From: Pectobacterium sp. A5351 | GTDB taxonomy: Bacteria > Pseudomonadota > Gammaproteobacteria > Enterobacterales > Enterobacteriaceae | Length of the DNA: 64,000 bases | Reading direction: 5' to 3' | Assembly (NCBI RefSeq): GCF_028335745.1 | Contig: NZ_CP116477.1 | Span: 1,116,001-1,180,000 of the forward strand | In this document: positions 50,039-61,077 of the stretch, in pieces | Layout: each line of letters begins with the position of its first letter | How positions within the stretch are numbered: position 1 is the first letter of the stretch | Program-made: the position numbers and the translations under genes | The notes under the pieces: model-generated | Databases searched by the model: none | What the model was told of the DNA's origin: nothing | Seen by the model: only the letters and a program-made list of their open reading frames with translations

Positions 50039-50965
50039 ATGCGTTCAGATGTGATGGATGGAGAGAGTCTTAATTTAGGGAAGCTGGTTTCCGAAACGAG
50101 AAATCCGGCAACGATGGCGTTGGATCAGCTCTCTACGCTGGAGATGATGCATGCGTTTAATCAGGAAGATCGGAAAGTGCCTGAAGCCATTGCGCAGGTT
50201 TTACCCGCCATTGCCGAGGCTGTCGATCTGGCGACGGTGTCACTGCAAGAGGGCGGGCGATTGATCTATCTGGGCGCGGGGACCAGCGGCCGTTTGGGTG
50301 TGCTGGATGCCTCTGAATGCCCGCCGACGTTTGGCGTACCGCACGGGCTGGTTATCGGCCTGATCGCGGGTGGGCCGGGCGCGCTGCTGAAGGCGGTGGA
50401 AGGTGCGGAAGACGATCCCGCACTCGGTGAAGCGGATTTGCAAGCGCTGGATTTAACCGCTGCGGATATGGTGATTGGCCTTGCGGCATCAGGCCGGACG
50501 CCGTATGTGATTGGCGCGCTGCGCTATGCGCGTGGTGTAGGCTGTCGGACGGCGGCGATTTCCTGCAATCCACACTCGCCTATCGCACAGGAGGCGCAGG
50601 TGGCGATTTCTCCGGTGGTTGGCCCGGAAGCGTTAACGGGCTCGACGCGGCTGAAATCAGGAACGGCGCAAAAACTCGTCCTGAATATGATTTCTACCGG
50701 CGTAATGGTTAAGCTGGGGAAGGTGTACCAGAATTTGATGGTGGATGTGAAGGCAACCAACGTGAAACTGTTGGACCGGGCTTGCCGCATCGTTGTTGAA
50801 GCGACGGGGGCCGAGCGGGAAAGGGCGCGGCAGGCGCTGGTGCTGGCGGGTAACGAAGTGAAGCCTGCGATTCTGATGCTTCTGGCTAATATTGACGTGG
50901 CAGCGGCGCGTGAGCGTCTGAAACAGCACAATGGTTATCTGCGTGAGGCGCTAATTGGCGGATAA
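50039..50965 (+). CDS. murQ: N-acetylmuramic acid 6-phosphate etherase
   Basis: MurQ cleaves the lactyl ether of MurNAc-6-phosphate to give GlcNAc-6-phosphate and lactate in peptidoglycan recycling. The 308-residue sugar-isomerase-fold protein has [46 protein letters not shown] and [36 protein letters not shown], all close to E. coli MurQ. A Met at 50054 is an alternative start. No murP or murR gene adjoins it. Confidence 0.96.
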   Translation: MRSDVMDGESLNLGKLVSETRNPATMALDQLSTLEMMHAFNQEDRKVPEAIAQVLPAIAEAVDLATVSLQEGGRLIYLGAGTSGRLGVLDASECPPTFGVPHGLVIGLIAGGPGALLKAVEGAEDDPALGEADLQALDLTAADMVIGLAASGRTPYVIGALRYARGVGCRTAAISCNPHSPIAQEAQVAISPVVGPEALTGSTRLKSGTAQKLVLNMISTGVMVKLGKVYQNLMVDVKATNVKLLDRACRIVVEATGAERERARQALVLAGNEVKPAILMLLANIDVAAARERLKQHNGYLREALIGG

Positions 50966-50996
50966 GATTATCTTGATGTAAGTCGGGAGAAACGTT

Positions 50997-51635
50997 TTGA
51001 GTGATAAGCGAGAGCAACGCATTGTTTTTTTTGATCTAGATGGCACGTTGCATCAGCAGGACATGTTTGGCAGCTTTCTGCGCTTTTTACTTCGTCGACT
51101 GCCGCTAAATCTGGTTTTGGTTATCCCGCTATTACCGATTATTGGACTGGGATTATTGATCCGTGGTCGTGCGGCGCGGTGGCCGATGAGCTGGCTGCTG
51201 TGGGCGATTACGTTTGGGCGCGATGAAGATGAGCTGGTTCAACTGGAAAAGCAGTTTGTTGGCGCGTTTCGCCATGATGTCATCCCGTTTCCGCAGGTTC
51301 AGCAGCGGCTGAAAACCTATCTTGAAGACAGCGATGCGCAGGTCTGGCTGGTGACCGGATCGCCGCAGCGGCTGGTGGAACAGGTCTATTATGATTCACC
51401 TTTCCTACCCGGCGTGCGACTGATGGGGAGCCAGATTACACGTCGCTACGGTGGCTGGGTGTTGACGTTGCGCTGTCTGGGGCATGAAAAAGTCGTTCAG
51501 ATGGAACAGCGTCTGGGCGCGCCGCTCAAACTCTACAGCGGCTACAGCGACAGTAAACAAGACAATCCACTGCTTTATTTCTGCGAATACCGCTGGCGCG
51601 TCACCCCCGAAGGCAGCCTGCAACAGTTGGAGTAA
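50997..51635 (+). CDS. pgpC: phosphatidylglycerophosphatase C (YfhB)
   Basis: PgpC dephosphorylates phosphatidylglycerophosphate to phosphatidylglycerol at the inner membrane. This 212-residue HAD-family protein has the nucleophile motif VFFDLDGTLHQQDMF, a membrane segment (LRFLLRRLPLNLVLVIPLLPIIGLGLLI) and the motif II region VWLVTGSP. The start is TTG with GGGAGA upstream; no ATG fits. In E. coli the same gene also precedes tadA. Confidence 0.93.
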   Translation: MSDKREQRIVFFDLDGTLHQQDMFGSFLRFLLRRLPLNLVLVIPLLPIIGLGLLIRGRAARWPMSWLLWAITFGRDEDELVQLEKQFVGAFRHDVIPFPQVQQRLKTYLEDSDAQVWLVTGSPQRLVEQVYYDSPFLPGVRLMGSQITRRYGGWVLTLRCLGHEKVVQMEQRLGAPLKLYSGYSDSKQDNPLLYFCEYRWRVTPEGSLQQLE

Positions 51636-51639
51636 CGCC

Positions 51640-51667
51640 TTCAATACGCCATCCATATAGGTATAAT
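51640..51667 (+). promoter_or_regulatory. candidate tadA promoter
   Basis: A perfect -10 box TATAAT (51662-51667) has a weak -35-like TTCAAT (51640-51645) 16 bp upstream, 58 bp before tadA. Confidence 0.45.
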
Positions 51668-51719
51668 GCGCCGCCAAAATGGCAAGTAAAATAGCCTTAA
51701 TAGGATAGGTTCTAAGTGA

Positions 51720-52241
<522 letters not shown>

Positions 52242-52243
52242 TG

Positions 52244-52355
52244 TAACGCCGATCTTTTAGAACCGATATACACGGAGCTACCACGGGGCGAGGTGTTCCT
52301 GCGGGAATCTCATCCCCGTGTTTCTCCTAAAATGAAGCTGACGTGACCAGCACGA
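52244..52355 (+). mobile_element. diverged relative of the 114-bp element in the tadA terminator (copy 3)
   Basis: It starts TAACGCCGATC two bases after the tadA stop and keeps the core seen in the other copies (GCTACCACG, GCGAGG, CCTGCGGGA, CTCATC, CCGTGTTTC), but with many substitutions. At least two stem positions change together relative to copy 1 (a T-A pair to G-C and a C-G pair to T-A), so the fold is kept. The flanks GCAGGAATAGT and GCAGGAGTTGC may be a decayed 11-bp duplication; exact ends are uncertain. Confidence 0.65.
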
Positions 52356-52407
52356 GTGCAGGAGTTGCGGCGTTTTTTCTTTATGTAGTCTTACTCTGGA
52401 TGTAGTC

Positions 52408-53853
52408 TTACTCTGGCACCTTGTTGAGAGGCACGGCTGGATAGCCTTGTGCGATCTGGGTCTGCTGCTGCGCTTTCACTTCTTTTTCTATCAGGTAACC
52501 TTCCAGACTCACCATATAACGCCGAATGTTTTCCACGTAGTTATAGGCTTCATGTCCGCGCGCGTAGCCGTAGGTGGTTTGCGTGTAATAGCGCTTTTGG
52601 CTCAGCATTGGCAGGCGCATTTTCACATCGACCCAACTGTCGGGGTTACCTTTCTGTTTTTCAGTCAATTTACGCGCGTCAAGCAGATGGGCGTACCCCA
52701 TATTGTAAGACGCCAGCGCAAACCAGATTTTTTCATCTTCCGGGATGGTGTCCGGCATTTTCTGCATCATATGCGACATATACTGTGCGCCGCCGCGAAT
52801 ACTTTGCTCAGGGTCGACCCGATCGGTGACGTTCAGGCTTTCTGCGGTGTTGCGCGTGAGCATCATCAGCCCGCGTACGCCGGTCGGTGATGTCGCCTGC
52901 GGGTTCCAGTGTGATTCCTGATAGGAGATGGCGGCCAGCAGCTTCCAGTCGATATCGGTGGCGTATTTTTCAAATAGCGGGCGCAGGTCCGGCAGCGTGT
53001 CATCAATTGCACTCAGGAACGTAGTGGTATCGACATAGTCAAACTCGCCAACGTGACCGAGATATTTCTCTTCCAGACGTGCGAGCGTGCCGTCTTCGAC
53101 AATTTGGCTGAAGAAGTCCAGCAGCGCGGCAGACAGGCTGTCATCGTGCGAACGACGCATATACCAGGTGACGGGTTCTTCGTCGCTGAGATCGAAGGCG
53201 ACGGCGAGCTGCGGGTGAATTCGCTGCATCAAGCCAATGGTGACTGAATCACCCAGCGTGTAGTCCAGCTTGCCGTCGGCAACCTGCTTCAGTAATTCCT
53301 GCGTGCTTTGGTCAGAGGCGGATTCCCAACTGAGCTGCGGGTATTTCTCTGCTTTTAGATCGCGCAGCGTGGCCGCGTGCGCGGAGCCGGATGTAACGAT
53401 GAGCCGACCTTGCAGCTTGTCCAGGGTTTTCGGACGGGGCGATCCAAGACGGTAGACCATCTGTTGTGAAATGGAATAGTAGGTTGGGCCGGTCCGGAAG
53501 CGTTCCAGACGTTCATGATTATAAATCAGCCCGGCAGCCAATAGATCGGCGTCGTCACCGTCCAGATCGTCAAACAGTTCGTCAAGATTCTTACGTGACG
53601 ACACCACCAGCTTGACGCCGAGGTAGTCGGCGAAACGTTTTGCCAGTTCATAATCCAGACCAGTCGGGGATCCGTTGCTCAAGGCATAAGTCAGCGGTGA
53701 ATTAACCGTGCTGATACGCAACTCACCGCGTGAGAGGATCTGCCTGAGCTGAACATCCTGGCTGCTGCGCCAGGGAATGCTAGGCCATAGCGCTAACGCC
53801 AGCAGTAACGTGATAATCCCGATGAAAAAATAATTTAATTTTAAAGGCTTCAA
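52408..53853 (-). CDS. mltF: membrane-bound lytic murein transglycosylase F
   Basis: MltF cuts glycan strands of peptidoglycan. The protein has an N-terminal signal/membrane segment ([21 protein letters not shown]), a substrate-binding-protein-like domain ([14 protein letters not shown] to [11 protein letters not shown]) and a C-terminal lytic transglycosylase domain with the catalytic Glu in [25 protein letters not shown] and [13 protein letters not shown] place the start at a TTG (53853) preceded by GAGAGA, because the family begins (M)KxLKxNYxFIG; the frame is open to an ATG at 53961. The result is 481 residues, shorter than E. coli only at the C-terminus. Divergent from purL. Confidence 0.92.
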   Translation of the reverse strand: MKPLKLNYFFIGIITLLLALALWPSIPWRSSQDVQLRQILSRGELRISTVNSPLTYALSNGSPTGLDYELAKRFADYLGVKLVVSSRKNLDELFDDLDGDDADLLAAGLIYNHERLERFRTGPTYYSISQQMVYRLGSPRPKTLDKLQGRLIVTSGSAHAATLRDLKAEKYPQLSWESASDQSTQELLKQVADGKLDYTLGDSVTIGLMQRIHPQLAVAFDLSDEEPVTWYMRRSHDDSLSAALLDFFSQIVEDGTLARLEEKYLGHVGEFDYVDTTTFLSAIDDTLPDLRPLFEKYATDIDWKLLAAISYQESHWNPQATSPTGVRGLMMLTRNTAESLNVTDRVDPEQSIRGGAQYMSHMMQKMPDTIPEDEKIWFALASYNMGYAHLLDARKLTEKQKGNPDSWVDVKMRLPMLSQKRYYTQTTYGYARGHEAYNYVENIRRYMVSLEGYLIEKEVKAQQQTQIAQGYPAVPLNKVPE

Positions 53854-54019
53854 ATAGTTATCTCTCGGCGGCCGTGTGGCCAGTCTGTCTGTAACGGCAG
53901 TTTTTTTATACGTCATTTCCCAGAGTGGGGGCATTTTGCTTAACAAACCGCCAGTGTGCAACTTTTATTGATTTGGTCACCGATTAATCATTCTCCTGAT
54001 GCGATGTGAAATTATCGCC

Positions 54020-54058
54020 ACGCAAACGGTTTCGTCCGGGAGAAGGATTCTCTATAAT
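54020..54058 (+). promoter_or_regulatory. PurR operator and -10 box of purL
   Basis: ACGCAAACGGTTTCGT (54020-54035) fits the PurR consensus ANGCAANCGNTTNCNT at every defined position. A perfect -10 TATAAT follows at 54053-54058, so the operator covers the -35 region and purine repression is expected. Confidence 0.88.
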
Positions 54059-54132
54059 GTGCGCGTTTCCCCCCTGTTGTGCCCAATGGCTGCATCGCAG
54101 CCAGTGCATCGAAGACGAGAGAACTTTAGATT

Positions 54133-57100
54133 ATGGAAATACTGCGTGGTTCACCTGCTTTATCGGCTTTTCGTATTAATAAATTGCTGGTCCGCTGCAA
54201 AGAGCACGTTTTGCCGGTTAGCGATATCTATGCTGAATACGTACATTTCGCCGATGTCAGCGCCCCGCTGAACACCGATGAACAGGCCAAACTGACACGT
54301 TTGCTGAAGTATGGTCCTTCTCTCGCGGAGCACGAGCCGCAAGGCCATCTGTTACTGGTCACGCCGCGTCCCGGCACAATTTCACCGTGGTCTTCCAAAG
54401 CCACAGATATCGCCCATAACTGTGGATTAAGCAAAGTGCTGCGTCTGGAACGCGGTCTGGCTTTCTATATTCATGCGCCTACGCTGAGCGATGAGCAGTG
54501 GCAGCAACTGGGGGCATTGCTGCATGACCGGATGATGGAAAGCGTATTTAGCGACCTGAAACAGGCCGAAGCGCTGTTCTCCCATCATCAGCCTGCACCT
54601 TTCAAACGCATCGAAATTCTGCTGCAAGGGCGTCAGGCGCTGGAAGAAGCGAACGTCCGTCTGGGACTGGCATTAGCGGAAGATGAAATTGATTATCTGC
54701 TGGAAGCCTTCACCAAACTGGGCCGCAATCCTAACGATATCGAACTGTATATGTTCGCGCAGGCGAACTCTGAACACTGTCGCCACAAGATTTTTAACGC
54801 TGATTGGGTGATCGACGGCGTCGCTCAGCCAAAGTCACTGTTCAAAATGATTAAAAACACCTTTGAACACACGCCCGATCACGTTCTCTCTGCCTATAAA
54901 GATAACGCCGCCGTCATGGAAGGTTCTGCTGTCGGCCGTTTCTACACCGATGCCAACGGGCAATATGCTTACCATCAGGAAGATGCACATATCCTGATGA
55001 AGGTTGAAACGCATAACCACCCAACCGCGATTTCGCCGTGGCCGGGCGCAGCAACAGGATCCGGTGGTGAAATTCGTGATGAAGGCGCAACAGGCCGTGG
55101 CTCCAAGCCGAAAGCGGGTCTGGTGGGCTTCTCCGTATCGAACCTGCGTATTCCTGGCTTTATTCAGCCCTGGGAAGAAGAAGAGTTCGGCAAGCCAGAG
55201 CGTATTGTCAGCGCGCTGGATATCATGACTGAAGGCCCTCTGGGCGGCTCGGCATTCAACAACGAATTCGGTCGTCCTGCACTGACGGGCTATTTCCGTA
55301 CTTATGAAGAGCGCGTCGATAGCCACAATGGCACAGAACTGCGCGGCTACCACAAACCGATCATGCTGGCGGGCGGTATTGGCAACATCCGCGCCGATCA
55401 CGTCAAGAAAGGTGAAATTAGCGTCGGTGCCAAGCTGATTGTACTGGGCGGGCCGTCCATGAATATCGGTCTGGGCGGCGGGGCAGCCTCTTCTATGGCA
55501 TCGGGTCAGTCCGATGCGGATCTGGATTTTGCTTCTGTACAGCGTGATAACCCGGAAATGGAACGTCGCTGTCAGGAAGTGATCGACCGCTGCTGGCAAT
55601 TGGGTGAAGCCAACCCGATCTTATTTATCCATGATGTTGGCGCAGGTGGTCTGTCCAACGCAATGCCAGAGCTGGTGAGCGACGGTGGCCGCGGTGGTCG
55701 CTTTGAACTGCGCGATATTCTGAACGATGAACCGGGCATGAGCCCGCTGGAAGTCTGGTGTAATGAATCGCAGGAGCGCTATGTTCTGGCCGTTGCGCCA
55801 GAGCAACTGGCACAGTTTGATGAGATTTGCCGTCGTGAACGCGCACCTTATGCGGTGATTGGCGAGGCGACGGAAGAACTGCATCTGACGATGAACGATC
55901 GTCACTTTAACAACAAACCTATCGATTTGCCGCTGGATGTGCTGCTGGGTAAAACGCCGAAGATGCTGCGTGACGTTGAGCGTAAGCGGGTTGAAGGTGC
56001 CCTGCTACAACGTGACGAAATCTATCTGGCCGAAGCGGTTGAGCGCGTGCTGCACTTGCCTGTCGTGGCAGAAAAAACCTTCCTGATCACGATCGGCGAC
56101 CGCTCAGTTACCGGCATGGTAGCACGCGATCAGATGGTCGGTCCGTGGCAGGTGCCGGTGGCTGACTGTGCCGTGACTACCGCCAGCCTGGATAGCTATT
56201 ACGGCGAGGCAATGTCTATCGGCGAACGTGCCCCAGTGGCGCTGCGTAACTTCGCTGCCTCCGCGCGTTTGGCCGTCGGTGAAGCGTTAACGAACATTGC
56301 GGCTACGCACATTGGCCCGCTTACTCGTGTGAAGCTGTCTGCGAACTGGATGGCGGCCGCAGGGCACCCAGGCGAAGATGCCGGACTGTACGAAGCGGTG
56401 AAAGCCGTGGGCGAGGAGCTGTGCCCGGCGCTGGGTCTGACGATTCCGGTGGGTAAAGACTCCATGTCGATGAAAACTCGCTGGCAGGAAGAGGGCGAAG
56501 ATCGCGCGGTAACCTCGCCGATGTCGCTGGTGATCTCTGCGTTTGCCCGCGTTGAAGACGTGCGTAACACGGTAACGCCACAGCTGCGTACCGGACAGGA
56601 TAATGCGCTGCTGCTCATCGATCTGGGTGCAGGCAATAAAGCATTGGGCGCGACGGCGCTGGCGCAGGTTTATCGTCAGTTGGGCCGTAAGACGGCAGAT
56701 GTGCATAGCCCAGAACAGTTGGCGGGCTTCTTTAATGCCATACAACAGTTGGTCGCGGACAACGCGCTTCTGGCCTACCACGACCGTTCAGACGGCGGCC
56801 TGCTGGTTACGCTGGCAGAGATGGCGTTTGCTGGCCACTGTGGCATTACCGTCGATATCGCCTCTCAGGGTGAAGATACGCTGGCGACGTTGTTTAACGA
56901 AGAGTTGGGTGCCGTAATCCAGATCCCTGCTGCACGCCGTGCTGAAGTGAATGCCGTTCTGGCGCTGCATGGGTTAGCCGACTGTGTGCATTATCTCGGT
57001 CACGCTGAGGAAGGGACGCGTTTTACCATCAATAAAGGGGCGGAAGCGGTCTATCAGGAAAGCCGTTCAACGTTGCGCCGCTGGTGGGCAGAAACCAGCT

Positions 57101-58020
57101 GGCAGATGCAGCGCCTGCGTGATAATCCACAGTGTGCCGATCAGGAACATATCGCCAGACAGGATGATAACGATCCCGGTCTTAACGTGTCGCTGACCTT
57201 CGATCCGCAGGAAGATATTGCGGCACCTTATATTGCTAAGCATGTCCGCCCTAAAGTGGCTGTCCTGCGTGAACAGGGCGTGAACTCGCATGTAGAAATG
57301 GCGGCGGCATTCCACCGCGCTGGCTTTGATGCCATTGATATCCACATGAGCGACCTGCTGGCGAATCGCCGTAATTTGCAGGATTTCCAGGCGCTGGTTG
57401 CCTGCGGTGGTTTCTCTTACGGTGATGTGCTAGGCGCGGGTGAAGGCTGGGCTAAATCTATTCTGTTCAACTCTCGCGTGCGTGATGAATTCGCGGAATT
57501 CTTCCTGCGCCCGCAGACGCTGGCGCTGGGCGTATGTAACGGTTGCCAGATGATGTCCAATCTGCGTGAACTGATTCCAGGTGCCGACCTCTGGCCGCGT
57601 TTTGTTCGCAATAAATCCGATCGCTTTGAAGCACGCTTCAGTCTGGTCGAAGTGGAGAAAAGCCCGTCGCTGTTCATGAATGACATGGCTGGTTCGCGCA
57701 TGCCAATTGCCGTTTCACACGGTGAAGGTCAGGTTGAAGTCCGTGACGGCGCGCACTTGGCGGCGATTGAAGAACATGGTCTGGTAGCGCTGCGTTATAT
57801 CAACCACTACGGTCAGGTAACCGAGAACTATCCGGCTAACCCGAATGGTTCGCCAAACGGTATTACGGCGGTCACCAGTACCAGCGGTCGGGCAACCGTC
57901 ATGATGCCGCACCCTGAACGTGTGTTCCGTACTGTTAGTAACTCCTGGCATCCGGAAGAATGGGGCGAGGATGGTCCGTGGATGCGTATGTTCCGTAATG
58001 CACGCAGACAGCTTGGCTGA
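54133..58020 (+). CDS. purL: phosphoribosylformylglycinamidine synthase
   Basis: PurL makes FGAM from FGAR, glutamine and ATP in de novo purine synthesis. This is the large single-chain enterobacterial form of 1295 residues. Landmarks are the synthase segments [59 protein letters not shown] and [23 protein letters not shown]. The C-terminal glutaminase domain has Cys1135 in [15 protein letters not shown] and [10 protein letters not shown]. It is monocistronic, with a PurR-controlled promoter and its own terminator. Confidence 0.98.
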   Translation: MEILRGSPALSAFRINKLLVRCKEHVLPVSDIYAEYVHFADVSAPLNTDEQAKLTRLLKYGPSLAEHEPQGHLLLVTPRPGTISPWSSKATDIAHNCGLSKVLRLERGLAFYIHAPTLSDEQWQQLGALLHDRMMESVFSDLKQAEALFSHHQPAPFKRIEILLQGRQALEEANVRLGLALAEDEIDYLLEAFTKLGRNPNDIELYMFAQANSEHCRHKIFNADWVIDGVAQPKSLFKMIKNTFEHTPDHVLSAYKDNAAVMEGSAVGRFYTDANGQYAYHQEDAHILMKVETHNHPTAISPWPGAATGSGGEIRDEGATGRGSKPKAGLVGFSVSNLRIPGFIQPWEEEEFGKPERIVSALDIMTEGPLGGSAFNNEFGRPALTGYFRTYEERVDSHNGTELRGYHKPIMLAGGIGNIRADHVKKGEISVGAKLIVLGGPSMNIGLGGGAASSMASGQSDADLDFASVQRDNPEMERRCQEVIDRCWQLGEANPILFIHDVGAGGLSNAMPELVSDGGRGGRFELRDILNDEPGMSPLEVWCNESQERYVLAVAPEQLAQFDEICRRERAPYAVIGEATEELHLTMNDRHFNNKPIDLPLDVLLGKTPKMLRDVERKRVEGALLQRDEIYLAEAVERVLHLPVVAEKTFLITIGDRSVTGMVARDQMVGPWQVPVADCAVTTASLDSYYGEAMSIGERAPVALRNFAASARLAVGEALTNIAATHIGPLTRVKLSANWMAAAGHPGEDAGLYEAVKAVGEELCPALGLTIPVGKDSMSMKTRWQEEGEDRAVTSPMSLVISAFARVEDVRNTVTPQLRTGQDNALLLIDLGAGNKALGATALAQVYRQLGRKTADVHSPEQLAGFFNAIQQLVADNALLAYHDRSDGGLLVTLAEMAFAGHCGITVDIASQGEDTLATLFNEELGAVIQIPAARRAEVNAVLALHGLADCVHYLGHAEEGTRFTINKGAEAVYQESRSTLRRWWAETSWQMQRLRDNPQCADQEHIARQDDNDPGLNVSLTFDPQEDIAAPYIAKHVRPKVAVLREQGVNSHVEMAAAFHRAGFDAIDIHMSDLLANRRNLQDFQALVACGGFSYGDVLGAGEGWAKSILFNSRVRDEFAEFFLRPQTLALGVCNGCQMMSNLRELIPGADLWPRFVRNKSDRFEARFSLVEVEKSPSLFMNDMAGSRMPIAVSHGEGQVEVRDGAHLAAIEEHGLVALRYINHYGQVTENYPANPNGSPNGITAVTSTSGRATVMMPHPERVFRTVSNSWHPEEWGEDGPWMRMFRNARRQLG

Positions 58021-58039
58021 GTGAATGCCTGATAGTGAA

Positions 58040-58059
58040 GGGGCTTCGGCCCCTTTTTT
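58040..58059 (+). terminator. intrinsic terminator of purL
   Basis: GGGGC-TTCG-GCCCC, a stable tetraloop hairpin (58040-58053), is followed by six T residues, 20 bp after the stop codon. Confidence 0.92.
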
Positions 58060-58077
58060 ACGCCCGTTTTCTCAGTT

Positions 58078-58190
58078 TGTCGTTTTTTTGCGACGGACTG
58101 GTTTTTTGTTGTCTCTAATGGGTGACACTTAACTGATTGATTTATATTGGAAACATGGTGTTTTTATAAAGCTGTCTGTTTTTAGCGACA
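58078..58190 (+). promoter_or_regulatory. three GlrR-type activator sites (TGTC-N10-GACA) upstream of glmY
   Basis: TGTC-N10-GACG at 58078-58095, TGTC-N10-GACA at 58110-58127 and TGTC-N10-GACA at 58173-58190. The motif and the number of sites match what is known for GlrR binding upstream of E. coli glmY. The sites lie about 120-235 bp before the sigma-54 promoter, a normal enhancer distance. GlrR itself is encoded 3 kb downstream. Confidence 0.85.
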
Positions 58191-58306
58191 TAAATGGCTG
58201 CTTTCGCGCGTATTTCCGTTATTGCTATTCCTGGATAATGGTTTTTTTGGCGAAAATTAAGTTAAATATCATTTATAATCAGTGTATTAAATTTATCCAT
58301 CAATGA

Positions 58307-58323
58307 TTGGCATGATAAGTGCT
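58307..58323 (+). promoter_or_regulatory. sigma-54 promoter of glmY
   Basis: TTGGCAT-GATAA-GTGCT has the GG (58309-58310) and GC (58321-58322) dinucleotides separated by exactly 10 bp, as required at -24/-12. Transcription would start near 58334. It lies downstream of three GlrR-type sites. Confidence 0.78.
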
Positions 58324-58333
58324 ATATAACTCA

Positions 58334-58555
58334 TGTTGCTCATTCAACTGGTTATGATTGCGTTGCTGACTGGCAAATATTTTCGCTCATAACATCTAGA
58401 ATGATGCCAAAAGAAAGGGTGCCTATCGTCCACCAGACCGATAACAGGGCGTGAAAACGAACGTTATCAAGCATCGGGCGACACGTTGAGTGAGGCACCG
58501 CCTATTCAGTTATGCGGCCAGAGGGAGCGATTCTTCTGGCCGCGTGACGTTTTAC
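58334..58555 (+). ncRNA. glmY: small RNA GlmY
   Basis: GlmY is a decoy small RNA that protects GlmZ from RapZ-directed RNase E cleavage and so raises GlmS synthesis. The location between purL and glrK is that of E. coli glmY. The predicted start (ATGTTGCTCATTCAACTGG) resembles the GCTCATTC...TTATG beginning of GlmY/GlmZ. An internal ACACGTTGAGTGAGGCACC resembles a segment I recall from the GlmZ family. The 3' end is set at the hairpin GCGGCCAGA...TCTGGCCGC (58514-58543) with a short T stretch after it. The 5' end follows from the sigma-54 promoter; both ends are approximate. Confidence 0.75.
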
Positions 58556-58617
58556 TCCCCGTCACCTCTCCTCCAGAGAATCCAATCCCCCTTGATGGCC
58601 TTTTACGGCGTTACTTT

Positions 58618-58668
58618 CTACGTCGTGACATTGGCTACGTCGTGAAATTGGCTACGACGTTACATTGG
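58618..58668. repeat. three 17-bp tandem repeats between glmY and glrK
   Basis: CTACGTCGTGACATTGG, CTACGTCGTGAAATTGG and CTACGACGTTACATTGG follow one another without gaps. No function is apparent. The rest of 58556-58768 shows no gene. Confidence 0.8.
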
Positions 58669-58768
58669 CATACATGCCGTATTGCGAAGTGTTGCGCATG
58701 TCGCAAGGGAAAACGTTGAACTTTTATAATACTCGGTTAGCATCAATGCGGATTCGATAGGTAACGAG

Positions 58769-60205
58769 ATGATTTCTTTGAAACGATGGCGTTTATTCCC
58801 GCGTTCCCTGCGGCAATTAGTAATTATGGCGTTCTTGTTGGTGTTGCTGCCGCTGTTGGTGCTGGCCTATCAGGCTTACCAAAGCCTGAACATGCTGAGC
58901 GAACAGGCTGCCGATATCAACCGGACAACGCTGGCGGATGCCCGCCGCAGTGAATCGATGACCAGCGTGGCGCTGGCAATGGAGCGTAGCTACCGGCAGT
59001 ACTGCGTATTGGACGATCAGACACTGGCAACGCTCTACCAGAACCAGCGTAAACAGTATTCGCAAATGCTGGACTCTCACGCGCAGGTGCTGCCCGATCC
59101 CCGTTATTACCAGACGCTGCGTCAGCTTCTTACTCAGCTCGGTGAAATTCGCTGCCATAACAGCGGCCCGGAACAAACCGCATCGAGTCTGTTGGAAGGG
59201 TTTTCTCGTGCTAACGGACAGATGGTGCAGGTAACGCGTGATGTCGTGTTCTCCCGCGGGCAACAGCTCCAGCAGGCTATTTCCGAACGCGGCCAGTTCT
59301 TTGGCTGGCAGGCGCTGCTCTTGTTTCTGGTCAGCGTGCTGCTGGTGGTTCTCTTTACACGGATGATTATCGGTCCGGTTAATGGCGTAGAGCGGATGAT
59401 CAACCGCCTTGGCGAAGGTCGATCGCTGGGTAACACCAGCACCTTCAAAGGCCCGCGTGAGATCCGGACGCTGGCGCAGCGCATTATCTGGCTAAGCGAG
59501 CGTCTGTCGTGGCTGGAGTCGCAGCGACATGAATTCTTACGCCATATTTCCCATGAACTCAAGACGCCGCTGGCGAGCCTGCGGGAAGGCACTGAACTGC
59601 TGGCCGATGAGGTGGTTGGCCCGCTGACTGCCGATCAGAAAGAGGTCGTCGCTATCCTTGATAGCAGCAGTCGCCACCTGCTACAGCTGATCGATCAACT
59701 GCTGGACTACAATCGCAAACTGGCGGATACGCCGACCGAGTTGGAGCGTGTTGAAATCGAAGAGATCGTCGATATTGTCGTGTCGTCCCACAGCCTACCC
59801 GCCCGTGCCAAAATGATTCATACCGATGTGACGCTGGCCGTTGGGCACTGCTGGGCGGAGACGACGCTGTTGATGCGAGTGATTGATAATCTCTATTCCA
59901 ATGCGGTGCACTACGGTAAGGAATCCGGTAACATTTGGATTTATAGCCGTCAGATTGGCAATCGCGTTCAGATTGATGTCGCCAACAATGGTACGCCTAT
60001 TCCCGAGGCAGAACGGAGCATGATTTTTGAGCCTTTTTATCAGGGAAGCCATCAGCGCCGTGGCGCGGTTAAAGGAAGCGGCTTGGGGCTAAGCATTGCG
60101 CGTGATTGCATTCGTCGTATGCGTGGTGAGCTTAGCCTGATTACCGTGGACTATGCTGATGTATGTTTCCGCATCGAGTTGCCCTTATTGTCCGATAACG
60201 AATAG
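58769..60205 (+). CDS. glrK: sensor histidine kinase GlrK (QseE)
   Basis: GlrK is the kinase of the GlrK-GlrR two-component system that controls glmY. The 478-residue protein has membrane segments near residues 16-36 and 180-202, a HAMP linker, the phosphorylation site His262 in LRHISHELKTPLASLREGTELL, and the ATPase region (VIDNLYSNAVHYG and KGSGLGLSIARDCIRRMRG). It heads the glrK-qseG-glrR run behind glmY, as in E. coli. Confidence 0.95.
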   Translation: MISLKRWRLFPRSLRQLVIMAFLLVLLPLLVLAYQAYQSLNMLSEQAADINRTTLADARRSESMTSVALAMERSYRQYCVLDDQTLATLYQNQRKQYSQMLDSHAQVLPDPRYYQTLRQLLTQLGEIRCHNSGPEQTASSLLEGFSRANGQMVQVTRDVVFSRGQQLQQAISERGQFFGWQALLLFLVSVLLVVLFTRMIIGPVNGVERMINRLGEGRSLGNTSTFKGPREIRTLAQRIIWLSERLSWLESQRHEFLRHISHELKTPLASLREGTELLADEVVGPLTADQKEVVAILDSSSRHLLQLIDQLLDYNRKLADTPTELERVEIEEIVDIVVSSHSLPARAKMIHTDVTLAVGHCWAETTLLMRVIDNLYSNAVHYGKESGNIWIYSRQIGNRVQIDVANNGTPIPEAERSMIFEPFYQGSHQRRGAVKGSGLGLSIARDCIRRMRGELSLITVDYADVCFRIELPLLSDNE

Positions 60206-60240
60206 TCCGATAATGAATAACGCCTGAGAATGAATAGATA

Positions 60241-61077
60241 ATGAATGCATGGTTTATAAAGGGATGGCTTGAGAATAGCGTCTTTTCCCGTCTTTTGAAG
60301 GCGGCGCTTATGTCATCGCCACTCGTTTTAGCGGCGTGTAATAGCCATGTGAACCAGGGTTCAGCGCTGCTGGAAGCAGAAGCGGTGCCGCCGAAAGAGC
60401 AGGTTGCGGATTTCCGTATCGCGCAATGCCAACACCTGTGGCAGATAGACGATCGTGAATCCATGAATAACGCCCTTTATTGGTTACGGGCGATGGACTG
60501 TGCCGGGCGTTTGACGCAATCCCAGGCCCGTGAGGAAGCGGGGCAGGTTGCGGGGGAGCGTTGGGATAGCGTATTTAAGCAGGGCATCCTGCTGGATAAC
60601 GCTGGTATTACTCAGGCCGAACGGCGTCAGGTGCTGGAACAGATCAATTTATACCGTCTGGCTTTCCCTGCGGCGCTGCGTCCACTGATGCAAACCTGGC
60701 GTGACAGACAAACGTTGTTTCTGGCACTGTCGGATGAGCGCTTGCGCTATAAGCGTTTACAGGAATCCAACGACAAGCAGTTAGATGCCCTGCGCGTTCA
60801 GCAAAATCACCTGCAATACCAGTTAGAAACGACCACGCAGAAACTGGAAAACCTGACGGATATTGAACGTCAACTGTCGTCGCGTAAGCAACTGTCGGGG
60901 GAAATGCCGGATAACGATACCGAGCGCCGTGGCGGCGCGGGTGTGAATCGAGACGGTTCGCGCAATTCAGCAACAAAATCCAGAAAGGAACCAGTGGATG
61001 CGGATGACACCTATACGCCACCGATGGAATCGCATACGGACAAACCGACGACGAAGAAGGAGTCAACAAGACAATGA
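60241..61077 (+). CDS. qseG: lipoprotein QseG (YfhG)
   Basis: This 278-residue lipoprotein has a lipobox LAAC at about residues 31-34 (SSPLVLAACNS), putting a lipid on Cys34, and a helical region rich in Gln and Leu (DKQLDALRVQQNHLQYQLETTTQKLENL). In E. coli QseG is an outer-membrane lipoprotein that interacts with GlrK and stimulates the system. The C-terminal 60 residues look disordered. Its stop overlaps the glrR start by four bases. Confidence 0.92.
   Translation: MNAWFIKGWLENSVFSRLLKAALMSSPLVLAACNSHVNQGSALLEAEAVPPKEQVADFRIAQCQHLWQIDDRESMNNALYWLRAMDCAGRLTQSQAREEAGQVAGERWDSVFKQGILLDNAGITQAERRQVLEQINLYRLAFPAALRPLMQTWRDRQTLFLALSDERLRYKRLQESNDKQLDALRVQQNHLQYQLETTTQKLENLTDIERQLSSRKQLSGEMPDNDTERRGGAGVNRDGSRNSATKSRKEPVDADDTYTPPMESHTDKPTTKKESTRQ

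Noticed and set aside
53854..53961. 36-residue N-terminal extension of MltF from the ATG at 53961.
   Set aside because: The extension is polar and precedes the conserved signal segment; a TTG with a better ribosome binding site matches the family start.
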